DNA from: Ilumatobacteraceae bacterium
GTDB lineage: Bacteria > Actinomycetota > Acidimicrobiia > Acidimicrobiales > Ilumatobacteraceae
Direction of reading: 5' to 3'
DNA length: 17,457 bases
NCBI GenBank assembly: GCA_025463305.1
Contig: JAOBWK010000028.1
Location: 1 to 17,457, forward strand
Shown here: in pieces, positions 1 to 6,222 of the stretch
Position numbering within the stretch: the first letter of the stretch is position 1
Layout of the letters: each line of letters opens with the position of its first letter
Position numbers and translations under genes: made by a program
The notes under the pieces: generated by a model
What the model was told of the DNA's origin: nothing
The model's database searches: none
The model's input: only the letters and a program-made list of their open reading frames with translations

Positions 1-448
1 GGCCCGCGGCAACGGCACCGTCACCGACCCGGTCATCCGCCAGGGCCTGGCCCAGCTCCACACCTTGGGCGAGATCGGCCGCTACAACAACGAGCGGGTC
101 AAGGCGCTCAAGGCCCAGGGCAAGGAGATCCCCGGCATGGGCAACATCTCCAAGCTGTCGATGTCGAACATCGTCCGCCTGCAGCGCGACCTCGGCCTGG
201 CCATCGTCGGACCCCTGGGCATGCTGCACGCCTACGAGCCCGAGGCCCAGAAGGCGCTCGACGAGGTCACCCACAACCCGTTCCTGGTCGCGGTGACGAC
301 GACGGCCCTCTACGCCCAGGCCCCGCCCATCTACGGCGGGACCGACCAGATCCAGCGCAACATCATCGGCGAGCGCGCCCTCGGCCTCCCCAAGGAGCCC
401 GGCCCCGCCAAGGAGACCCCCTTCTCGGAGCTCCCCCGCAACGCCTGA
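1..448 (+). CDS. Acyl-CoA dehydrogenase, C-terminal part (5' truncated by window edge)
   Basis: This is the last ~148 codons of a flavin-dependent acyl-CoA dehydrogenase, which oxidises acyl-CoA to the 2,3-enoyl-CoA. The frame is open from base 2 with no internal stop, so the gene begins upstream of the window. The piece is the C-terminal all-helical domain. The stretch GGTDQIQRNIIGERALGLPKE near its end is the typical FAD-contacting signature of the family (T/G-x-x-Q-I-x-R-N-I-I-x-E-R-x-L-G-L-P). The substrate cannot be told from this fragment; the family includes many steroid, branched-chain and short-chain specific members in actinobacteria. It converges on the pentapeptide-repeat gene, and a strong hairpin lies just after its TGA stop. 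The family call is secure; the specificity is unknown. Confidence 0.9.
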   Translation, partial: ARGNGTVTDPVIRQGLAQLHTLGEIGRYNNERVKALKAQGKEIPGMGNISKLSMSNIVRLQRDLGLAIVGPLGMLHAYEPEAQKALDEVTHNPFLVAVTTTALYAQAPPIYGGTDQIQRNIIGERALGLPKEPGPAKETPFSELPRNA

Positions 449-454
449 CCGACT

Positions 455-489
455 CCGGGTGCTGGGAGCCGATGGCTCTCAGCACTCGG
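455..489. terminator. Likely bidirectional terminator hairpin
   Basis: Bases 455-470 pair with 474-489 as a continuous 16-bp stem containing two G-T (G-U) pairs and closed by a 3-base loop (GAT, 471-473). It lies between two convergent genes and includes the stop codon of the pentapeptide gene (479-481). There is no T tract on either side, so if it terminates transcription it does so as a tail-less hairpin, a form often predicted in high-GC actinobacteria. The structure is seen directly; the terminator role is inferred from position. Confidence 0.6.
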
Positions 490-865
490 TGTTGCGCTGC
501 CTCGAGTCAGGCATGGTGGTGCGGCAGAAGGTGGCGCCCACGGTGGCGGTGTTGATCATGCGGGCGCCGGCGAGGTCCGCGCCGCGGAGGTTGGCCGACG
601 AGAGGTCGCTGCCGGTGAGGTTGGCGCGCTGGAGCACGGCGCCGGCGAGGTTGGCCCCGACGAGCTTGGCCCCGGCCAGGTTGGCGCCCGTGAGGACGGC
701 GCCGGCCAGGTAGGCGCCGTTCAGGTCGGCCTCGGCCAGGTTGGCGTCACGGAGGTTGATGGCGTAGAGGTTGGCGCCGCTCAGGCGGGCGTTGGTGAGC
801 GTGGCGCCCTGGCAGTTGGCGTGCGGCCCGAGCTCGACCCCGTTGACCTTCCGACCCTCGGCCAC
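479..865 (-). CDS. Small pentapeptide-repeat protein
   Basis: The predicted protein is 128 aa and nearly all of it is tandem pentapeptide repeats of the A(D/N)LxG kind (for example ANLYA, ANLAE, ADLNG, ANLAG, AKLVG, ANLAG, ANLTG, ANLRG, ADLAG), running from about residue 20 to 105. These repeats fold as a right-handed quadrilateral beta-helix. The tail, with TFCRTTMPD near the end and a C-terminal Cys, resembles the end cap seen in many actinobacterial members (TFC-x-T-T-M-P-D-G). The start chosen is GTG at 865, four bases after the ilvD stop; no other usable in-frame start lies close by, and no Shine-Dalgarno is seen, so translation may be coupled to ilvD. The frame continues open far upstream inside ilvD, but that part has no repeat character. 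The molecular role is unknown; only some relatives (MfpA/Qnr) bind gyrase and nothing here points to that. Confidence 0.72.
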   Translation of the reverse strand: MAEGRKVNGVELGPHANCQGATLTNARLSGANLYAINLRDANLAEADLNGAYLAGAVLTGANLAGAKLVGANLAGAVLQRANLTGSDLSSANLRGADLAGARMINTATVGATFCRTTMPDSRQRNTEC

Positions 866-869
866 GAGA

Positions 870-2603
870 TCAGCGGGGGTTCGTGATGGCGCCGGTCTCG
901 GCGCCCTGCACGAGCTTGGCGAACTTCCCGAACACGCCACCGGTGAGCGTCGGTTGCTTCGGCGTCCAGCCGTCGCGGCGCTCGGCCAGCACGGCCTCGT
1001 CGACCAGCAGGTCGAGGCGGTGGTCGCGGACGTCGACCAGGATCTGGTCGCCGTCGGCCACGAACGCGATGGGGCCGCCGTCGACGGCCTCGGGGGCCAC
1101 GTGGCCGATGCAGAAGCCCCAGGTGCCACCGCTGAAGCGACCGTCGGTGATCAGGGCGCAGTCGGCGCCCCGACCGGCGCCCTTGAGGGCCCCGGTGATG
1201 GCCAGCATCTCCCGCATGCCCGGGCCGCCCTTGGGGCCCTCGTAGCGGATGACGAGCACGGTGCCGGGCTCGATGGAGCCGGAGAGGATGGCGGCCATGG
1301 CGGCGTCCTCGCCGTCGAAGACCCGAGCCGTGCCCTCGAAGCGCATCTGCTCCTTGGAGAGGCCGGCGACCTTCACCACCGAGCCCCGGGGGGCGAGCGT
1401 CCCGGTGAGGATGTTGATGCCGCCCTCCTCGTGGATGGGGTTGTCGATGGGGTGGACGACCACGCCGTCGGGGGCGGGGATGTCCATCTCGGCCAGGTTC
1501 TCGGCCATGGTCCTGCCCGTGCAGGTGAGCACGTCGCCGTGGAGCAGGCCGGCGTCGAGCAGCATCTTGAGCACGACGGGGACGCCGCCGATGCGGTCGA
1601 GGTCGCTCATGTGGAACTTGCCGCCGGGGGTCATGTCGGCGACGTGGGGGACCTTGGCGGCGATGCGGTTGAAGTCCTCGAGCTCGAGCTCGACCCCGGC
1701 CTCGTTGGCGATGGCCAGCAGGTGCAGCACGGCGTTGGTGCTGCCGCCGAGTGCGCTGGTCACGGCGATGGCGTTCTCGAACGCCTCCTTGGTCATGATC
1801 TGGCGGGCCGTGATGCCGAGGCGGAGCAGGTTGACGATGGCCTCGCCGGCGAGCACCGCGTCGTCCTCGCGACGGCGATCGACGGCCGGCGCACTGGCGC
1901 TTCCGGGCAGGCTCATGCCCATCGCCTCGGCGATCGAGCTCATCGTGTTGGCGGTGAACATGCCACCGCACGCACCCTCGCCGGGGCAGGCCTTGTGCTC
2001 GATCGCGCTGAGCTCGGCGTCGTCGATCTTGCCGAGCGCATGGGCTCCGACGGCTTCGAACACGCTCGTGATGTCGAGTGCGACGCCGTTGTGCTGGCCC
2101 GGCATGATGCTGCCGTTGTAGACGAACACGCTCGGCAGGTCGAGGCGAGCGGCAGCCATCAGCATCGCCGGGATGCTCTTGTCGCACCCGGCCAGACCGA
2201 CGAACGCGTCGAGCCGCTCGGCATGCATGACGCACTCGACGGAGTCGGTGATCACCTCACGGCTGACCAGCGAGGCGCGCATGCCCTCGTGGCCCATGCT
2301 GATGCCATCGCTGACGGTGATGGTGCCGAACTCCATCGCGAACCCACCGGCCGCGAACACGCCCTCCTTGACGCGCTCGGCGAGCTTGCGCAGGGTCATG
2401 TTGCACGGCGTGATCTCGTTCCACGCGTTGGCGATGCCCACCTGGGACTTGCCCCAGTCGTTGTCGGTCATGCCGACCGCGCGCAGCATCGCCCGGGCCG
2501 GCGCCTTCTGCGGGCCGTCGGTGACGTCGCGGCTGCGCGGCTTGATGTCGACCGGCGTGTCGCCGGCTGGGGAACCAGAGGTGGGTTGGGTCGCTGAGGA
2601 CAT
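870..2603 (-). CDS. ilvD: Dihydroxy-acid dehydratase
   Basis: IlvD dehydrates 2,3-dihydroxy-isovalerate and 2,3-dihydroxy-3-methylvalerate to the 2-keto acids, the third common step of valine, leucine and isoleucine synthesis, in the cytoplasm. The 577-aa product has the usual length. All three iron-sulfur cysteines of the [2Fe-2S] type are present: C67 (ITPCNMT), C140 in signature 1 (GCDKSIPAM) and C212 ([13 protein letters not shown]). K142 after the CD pair is the lysine normally carbamylated to bind Mg. Signature 2 ([11 protein letters not shown]) is intact near the C-terminus. I start at the ATG at 2603 because a TACCGT box lies exactly seven bases upstream (leaderless arrangement); the frame extends 13 codons further but those look non-coding. 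It heads a transcript with the pentapeptide gene and is divergent from a threonine-dehydratase-like gene. Confidence 0.97.
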   Translation of the reverse strand: MSSATQPTSGSPAGDTPVDIKPRSRDVTDGPQKAPARAMLRAVGMTDNDWGKSQVGIANAWNEITPCNMTLRKLAERVKEGVFAAGGFAMEFGTITVSDGISMGHEGMRASLVSREVITDSVECVMHAERLDAFVGLAGCDKSIPAMLMAAARLDLPSVFVYNGSIMPGQHNGVALDITSVFEAVGAHALGKIDDAELSAIEHKACPGEGACGGMFTANTMSSIAEAMGMSLPGSASAPAVDRRREDDAVLAGEAIVNLLRLGITARQIMTKEAFENAIAVTSALGGSTNAVLHLLAIANEAGVELELEDFNRIAAKVPHVADMTPGGKFHMSDLDRIGGVPVVLKMLLDAGLLHGDVLTCTGRTMAENLAEMDIPAPDGVVVHPIDNPIHEEGGINILTGTLAPRGSVVKVAGLSKEQMRFEGTARVFDGEDAAMAAILSGSIEPGTVLVIRYEGPKGGPGMREMLAITGALKGAGRGADCALITDGRFSGGTWGFCIGHVAPEAVDGGPIAFVADGDQILVDVRDHRLDLLVDEAVLAERRDGWTPKQPTLTGGVFGKFAKLVQGAETGAITNPR

Positions 2604-2610
2604 GTCGGCC

Positions 2611-2616
2611 ACGGTA
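2611..2616 (-). promoter_or_regulatory. -10 box of ilvD (leaderless type)
   Basis: Read on the minus strand this is TACCGT, followed by seven bases and then the ATG of ilvD at 2603. With a normal -10 to +1 distance, transcription would begin at the A of the ATG. No convincing -35 hexamer is visible. Inferred from position and from its recurrence before other genes in the window. Confidence 0.55.
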
Positions 2617-2650
2617 CCAACGACATCCAGCCCGGAACGCACCGTTTGAC

Positions 2651-2673
2651 CGGGCCGTTAGAGTCCCGGCCCG
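2651..2673. repeat. Inverted repeat surrounding the -10 box of the dehydratase gene
   Basis: CGGGCCG at 2651-2657 is the reverse complement of CGGCCCG at 2667-2673, with nine bases between them that hold the -10 box. The right arm ends on the G of the GTG start. It could be an operator that occludes the promoter or a 5'-end hairpin, but short GC-only palindromes are common by chance in DNA of this composition. Confidence 0.35.
2659..2664 (+). promoter_or_regulatory. -10 box of the dehydratase gene (leaderless type)
   Basis: TAGAGT is followed by eight bases and the GTG at 2673. It supports GTG 2673 over the in-frame TTG at 2646, because that TTG lies upstream of this box and would not be transcribed from it. 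The TTGACC at 2646-2651 sits only seven bases before the box and so cannot be its -35. Confidence 0.5.
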
Positions 2674-3638
2674 TGACCCGCCTGGCGCCATCCGAACCCG
2701 CTGTGCAACCCGACGACATCGCGGCGGCGATGGGTCGGATCCGGCCCTTCGTCCGTGAGACACCCGTCCTCGACGTGCTGCCCGGCCAGCTCGGGCTCGG
2801 CCACCCGGTGACGCTCAAGCTGGAGCTGCTCCAGCACGCCGGCTCGTTCAAGACCCGCGGCGCGTTCAACCGCACGATGCTCGCGGTCGCCGCGGACGAG
2901 GTCGGCGCAACTGGGCTGATCGCCGCGTCGGGTGGCAACCACGGCGCGGCCGTCGCCTACGTCGGGCGTCAGCTGGGGCATCCGGCGGAGATCTTCATGC
3001 CCTCGACCAGCCCCGCGATCAAGCGGCAGCGGATCGAGAGCTTCGACGCCATCGTCCACGTGATCGACGGCTACTTCGACGACGCATACGCCGCGGCCGT
3101 CTCCCGCCAGGCCGAGTCCGGCGCGCTGATGGTGCATCCGTACGAGCACCCAGCCGTCATCGCCGGGCAGGGCACGATGGCCATCGAGCTCGACGACCAG
3201 GTCGGCGACTACGACACCCTCGTGGTCGCGGCCGGTGGCGGCGGCTTCATCGCCGGCCAGGCGGCGTGGGTCCAGGACCGGCGCCGAGTCATCGCCGTCG
3301 AGCCGGCCACGAGCCGCTGCCTCGACGCCGCCCGCGCCAACGGTGGCCCGATCCAGGTGAGCGTCAGCGGGATCGCCGCCGACTCGCTCGGCACCGCCCG
3401 GCTCGGCACCACGGCGTGGACGATCGTCGAGCACTACGTCGACGAATCGGTCCTGGTCACCGACGACGACATCCGCAGCGCCCAGCGCGCCCTCTGGGAC
3501 GAGCTGCGCCTGGTGGTCGAGCCAGGCGGCGCCGCTGCCCTCGCCGCCCTCCGCTGCGGCGCGTACGTCCCCCAGCCGGGCGAGCGCGTGGTGGTCGCTG
3601 TCTGCGGCAGCAACTGCGACCCCAACGACGTCCTGTAG
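2673..3638 (+). CDS. Threonine/serine dehydratase-like PLP enzyme (fold type II)
   Basis: A 321-aa fold-type II pyridoxal-phosphate enzyme, probably deaminating threonine (to 2-oxobutanoate) or serine (to pyruvate). The PLP lysine is K60 in GSFKTRGAFN, the SGGNHG substrate loop is at about 86-91, and the phosphate-binding glycine loop is AAGGGGF at about 186-192. The C-terminal CGSNCDPN segment is where the family's PLP-ring contact sits. The protein ends there: there is no C-terminal ACT-like regulatory domain, so it is the short (catabolic/TdcB-like) form and not the allosteric IlvA form. Its placement divergent from ilvD makes a role in supplying 2-oxobutanoate for isoleucine plausible, but related dehydratases (serine, threo-3-hydroxyaspartate) cannot be excluded. 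Its 3' end is seven bases from the end of the next, convergent gene. Confidence 0.85.
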   Translation: MTRLAPSEPAVQPDDIAAAMGRIRPFVRETPVLDVLPGQLGLGHPVTLKLELLQHAGSFKTRGAFNRTMLAVAADEVGATGLIAASGGNHGAAVAYVGRQLGHPAEIFMPSTSPAIKRQRIESFDAIVHVIDGYFDDAYAAAVSRQAESGALMVHPYEHPAVIAGQGTMAIELDDQVGDYDTLVVAAGGGGFIAGQAAWVQDRRRVIAVEPATSRCLDAARANGGPIQVSVSGIAADSLGTARLGTTAWTIVEHYVDESVLVTDDDIRSAQRALWDELRLVVEPGGAAALAALRCGAYVPQPGERVVVAVCGSNCDPNDVL

Positions 3639-3645
3639 GCCGGCC

Positions 3646-4524
3646 TCAGAGGTTGAAGACGCTGGTCGCGTTGTCGCGGAGGAACTTCGGCCAGACCTCG
3701 TCGCGGAACGGGAGGGCGCGCAGTTCGCTGACGATGCGGTCGAGGGTGAGGCCCATCGGGTAGTAGCCGGCGTACATCACCTTGTCGATGCCGCGGGTGT
3801 TGGCGAAGGCGACGATCTCCTTCGGATAGTGCTTCGGAGCGAACGCGCTGGTCATGTAGTACAGGCCCGGCCACTTCAGCATCAGCTTGACGGCGAGCGC
3901 CTGCCACGGCTCGGCGCCGTGGCGCATGACGATGCGCAGGTCGGGGAAGTCGTAGCAGACATCGTCGAACAGCTCGACGTGCTGGCACATCATCGGCACC
4001 CGCGGCCCGGGCACGCCGGCGTTGATGATGATCGGGAGGTCCAGCTCCACGCACGCCGAGTAGATCGGGTAGTACGCGCGGTCGTTGACCGGCACCTGGG
4101 GCACGAAGCCGGAGGGGAACGACGTGACCGCCTTGACGTCCCACTCCTGCTTCGCGGTGCGGATCCGGCGCACGGCGCCCATGATGTCGTTGGGGTCGAC
4201 GTCGACGGACGGGATGATGCGGTCCGGGTGATCGCGCAGGGCGCGGATCGACTCGTCGGAGCCCATGTGCACCATGCCGCGGGCGACCCCGCAGCGATCC
4301 ATGTCGGCGAGCAGCATCGCCACCGTGTCGGCGTCCTCACCGACCTCGGTGGGCACCCCCTTGAACATGTACTGCGCCGGCATCCGCATCGACTGCGACT
4401 CGACATCCTTGGCCGCGCCGGCGGCGAACTTGTAGCGATCGCTCTCACCCTTGCGCGGGAAGCCGATCATCAGATCGACGATGCCGATGTCGTCCATGGG
4501 GTGATGTGCGGCGGTCTCGGTCAT
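3646..4524 (-). CDS. Amidohydrolase-2 family protein lacking canonical metal ligands
   Basis: The 292-aa product has the layout of the amidohydrolase-2 (ACMSD-like) TIM barrel: a beta-1 strand at IVDLMIGFP, the IIPSVDVDP strand near 103-111, LPIIINAG at 163-170, LRIVMRHGAEPW at 197-208, KVMYAGYYP at 248-256 and the closing LRDNATSVFNL. The metal-site positions are changed. The usual H-x-H after beta-1 reads D17-L-M19, the beta-5 His is N168, and the beta-8 Asp (normally GSDxP) is replaced in AGYYP (Y254/Y255). Only H202 of the RHG motif remains. It may therefore be metal-free, use other residues, or be non-catalytic. The start at ATG 4524 is supported by a TATGGT box six bases upstream. No function should be assigned beyond the fold. 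Confidence 0.8.
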   Translation of the reverse strand: MTETAAHHPMDDIGIVDLMIGFPRKGESDRYKFAAGAAKDVESQSMRMPAQYMFKGVPTEVGEDADTVAMLLADMDRCGVARGMVHMGSDESIRALRDHPDRIIPSVDVDPNDIMGAVRRIRTAKQEWDVKAVTSFPSGFVPQVPVNDRAYYPIYSACVELDLPIIINAGVPGPRVPMMCQHVELFDDVCYDFPDLRIVMRHGAEPWQALAVKLMLKWPGLYYMTSAFAPKHYPKEIVAFANTRGIDKVMYAGYYPMGLTLDRIVSELRALPFRDEVWPKFLRDNATSVFNL

Positions 4525-4530
4525 CGACGC

Positions 4531-4536
4531 ACCATA
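4531..4536 (-). promoter_or_regulatory. -10 box of the amidohydrolase-like gene (leaderless type)
   Basis: On the minus strand this reads TATGGT, six bases before the ATG at 4524. It lies where the -35 of the divergent ybaK promoter should be, so the two promoters overlap. Confidence 0.5.
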
Positions 4537-4550
4537 CGAGCACGCCTGGC

Positions 4551-4556
4551 TACGTT
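4551..4556 (+). promoter_or_regulatory. -10 box of the ybaK-like gene (leaderless type)
   Basis: TACGTT is followed by seven bases and the GTG at 4564. The same hexamer precedes the alpha-galactosidase gene. The whole gap between the two divergent start codons is 39 bases. Confidence 0.55.
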
Positions 4557-4563
4557 GAGAACC

Positions 4564-5106
4564 GTGGCGAGCGACAAGGGCAGGGCCGGCGACAAGAACA
4601 AGGGCGGCACGCCGGCGACGGTGCTGCTGACCCAGGCCGGCGTCGACTTCCGGATCCATGAGTTCGAGCACGATCCTTCCGAACGGAACTATGGCGCCGT
4701 CGCTGCGGCGGCGCTGGCGGCCGATCCCGACCAGGTGTTCAAGACGCTGCTCGCCCAGGTCGAGGGTCAGGCGAGCGCGCCGGGCGTTCCCCCGGCGTCG
4801 ATCGCCGTCGGGATCGTGCCGGTGAGCGGCCAGCTGTCGTTGAAGGAGCTGGCCACCGCGGTCGGGGCGAAGCGGGCCGAGATGTGCGACCCCGTGGTGG
4901 CCGAGCGGATCACCGGCTACGTCGTGGGTGGGATCAGCCCGTTCGGCCAGAAGAAGGCACTGCCGACGGCGATCGACGAGACGTGCCTGCTCTACGACAC
5001 GATCTTCGTCAGCGGCGGCAAGCGCGGGTTCGACATCGAGATCGCACCGGCCGACCTGATCGCCGTGCTCCACGCGGTGGTGGCGCCCATCGGCGTGAGC
5101 CGTTGA
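4564..5106 (+). CDS. ybaK: YbaK/EbsC-type Cys-tRNA(Pro) deacylase
   Basis: Members of this family hydrolyse cysteine mischarged on tRNA(Pro), correcting an error of prolyl-tRNA synthetase. The 180-aa protein has the family's full fold: GTPAT at 15-19, the catalytic-lysine motif FKTL with K60, and the very typical GYVVGGISPFGQKK followed by LPTAID. The C-terminal SGGKRGFDIEI strand-turn-strand and the APADL helix are also standard. A basic, Gly/Lys-rich tail of about 14 residues precedes the domain. The GTG at 4564 is preferred because of the TACGTT box seven bases before it. The gene is convergent with the M48 peptidase gene (18-base gap). The family call is strong; substrate specificity within the INS editing family is inferred. 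Confidence 0.9.
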   Translation: MASDKGRAGDKNKGGTPATVLLTQAGVDFRIHEFEHDPSERNYGAVAAAALAADPDQVFKTLLAQVEGQASAPGVPPASIAVGIVPVSGQLSLKELATAVGAKRAEMCDPVVAERITGYVVGGISPFGQKKALPTAIDETCLLYDTIFVSGGKRGFDIEIAPADLIAVLHAVVAPIGVSR

Positions 5107-5124
5107 CGACCCGGCCGAGCCCGC

Positions 5125-6057
5125 TCAGTTGACGAGGCGCTCGCGGCTGGCCCGGCGACGCACGAGCGCCTCGATCCGCACCACCCGGCTGCGCGCCGAC
5201 GGATGGGTGAGGACGAGCCCGTTGGCCGGCGTGCCGTCGGCGGGCGCGGCGCGGTGGTTCGTGTCCACGCGTCGCAGTGCGGTCGCCAGCTCGCGGCCGA
5301 AGCCCATCTCGACGGCGCGCCGATCGGCCTCGAACTCCGACCCCCGCTCGACCCGGCCGGCGATGCGGTTGCTGATCAGCAACGCGGAGAGGAACCCCCA
5401 TGCGACGGCGTTGAGCAGCGCGCTCACCAATCGACCGACGGCGCTCAGCGCTGACGAGTGGCTGACGAAGCTGCGCGTGGCCGCCGTGGCGACGTTCTGG
5501 AGGAAGAAGCCGACGCGGGCGAGCAGGAAGATCGGCAGGCTGAGCCACTGCCGCAGGGTGAGCGCGAACGTGTGGAAGCCGAGGTGGTGGGCGAGCTCGT
5601 GGGCGAGCACGCCGGTCATCTCGTCGCGCGGCAGGGTCTCGATAGCGTAGGACGTGACCACGAGCAGGCTGCCCCCGCACGCGAACGCGTTCAGCTCGTC
5701 GGACGGCAGCACCGCCAGCGCGTAGCGGCGCGGCTTGATGCCCAGCTGCTGCGCGACGCTGCGCCAGGCCGGCTCGAGGCGCGCTGCTTCGTCGTCGGTG
5801 GCCCGCGCCGCGCCGAGCATCCGCATCACCAGCACCGTCTGCAGCGGGCGCCAGAACATCACCACCACCAGGGCGAGGTGGGCCACCACGACGATCCAGT
5901 ACGGCACGCCCCAGATCAGCCGGAACGGCAGCCAGAACACCACGAGCGACAGCAGCCACACCGGCACCAGGGCGAGCACCGGCAGCAGCGCGGTCACGGC
6001 CGAACGCTCCACGGTGCGATCCACCGCACGGGCGCGCGACTGCTTCGAGCGCGTCAC
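5125..6057 (-). CDS. Membrane-bound M48 family zinc metallopeptidase
   Basis: This is a 310-aa zinc peptidase of the M48 (HtpX/Ste24-like) family. Two hydrophobic segments at about residues 22-46 and 50-68 anchor the N-terminus, and further hydrophobic stretches lie at about 172-190 and 207-229. The zinc motif HELAHH is at 153-158 (H153, E154, H157), and the third ligand is in EFEAD at 241-245. The SDELNAFACGG segment before the active site is typical. The start is uncertain. I use GTG 6057 because codon usage becomes normal there; the frame continues to an ATG at 6135, but the intervening codons (including CCT, AGA, TGT, AAT, GGT, CCA) look non-coding. In HtpX-like relatives the role is membrane protein quality control; the role here is not known. 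It is divergent from the HD-GYP gene. Confidence 0.88.
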   Translation of the reverse strand: MTRSKQSRARAVDRTVERSAVTALLPVLALVPVWLLSLVVFWLPFRLIWGVPYWIVVVAHLALVVVMFWRPLQTVLVMRMLGAARATDDEAARLEPAWRSVAQQLGIKPRRYALAVLPSDELNAFACGGSLLVVTSYAIETLPRDEMTGVLAHELAHHLGFHTFALTLRQWLSLPIFLLARVGFFLQNVATAATRSFVSHSSALSAVGRLVSALLNAVAWGFLSALLISNRIAGRVERGSEFEADRRAVEMGFGRELATALRRVDTNHRAAPADGTPANGLVLTHPSARSRVVRIEALVRRRASRERLVN

Positions 6058-6222
6058 CTCGATTGGACCATTCCGTCGCTGCTCACAGTCGTCGACCAAT
6101 CTAGGGGACGCGGGCCGGCCGCTGAGCGGGGTCATCAGCCCCCCGACGACCAGCAATTGCCACTATCCGTGACCTTTCTAGAGAAAGTGCATAACCTTGG
6201 CGCTCTCACGAAAGGGCGGCGG
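6058..6222. promoter_or_regulatory. Divergent regulatory region between M48 and HD-GYP genes
   Basis: This is the longest non-coding stretch in the window and is visibly AT-richer than its surroundings, especially 6151-6200. On the plus strand TTGCCA (6157-6162), a 16-base gap and TAGAGA (6179-6184) form a plausible promoter for the HD-GYP gene, giving a leader of about 30 bases with AAAGGG (6211-6216) as a weak ribosome binding site. On the minus strand TAGATT (complement of 6098-6103) is a candidate -10 for the M48 gene, about 40 bases before its GTG. These two genes therefore seem to have leaders, unlike most in the window. Confidence 0.45.
6174..6187. repeat. Short perfect inverted repeat overlapping the HD-GYP promoter
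   Basis: CTTTCT (6174-6179) is the exact reverse complement of AGAAAG (6182-6187), separated by AG. It overlaps the candidate -10 box at 6179-6184. An AT-rich palindrome of this length is unusual in this GC-rich sequence and is well placed to be a repressor or regulator site; the regulator is unknown. Confidence 0.45.

Noticed and set aside
771..2597. 608-codon open frame on the plus strand across ilvD
   Set aside because: It is antisense to the well-supported ilvD, its translation is low-complexity Gly/Ala/His/Asp/Val-rich with no family motif, and such frames are expected opposite genes with high third-position GC.
2646..2672. TTG start at 2646 for the dehydratase, and TTGACC as its -35
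   Set aside because: The TTG lies upstream of the -10 box at 2659, and TTGACC is only seven bases from that box, far too close for a -35.
3637..3646. Perfect 10-base palindrome AGGCCGGCCT between two convergent stops
   Set aside because: It has no loop, so it cannot form a useful hairpin, and GC-only palindromes of this size are common here.
5458..6222. Upstream open extension of the HD-GYP frame
   Set aside because: It runs antisense through the M48 gene and the AT-rich intergenic region and has no domain character; the ATG at 6223 has a ribosome binding site.
6185..6222. Possible c-di-GMP riboswitch leader before the HD-GYP gene
   Set aside because: The predicted leader is only about 30 bases and lacks the conserved aptamer sequences; too short for a riboswitch.
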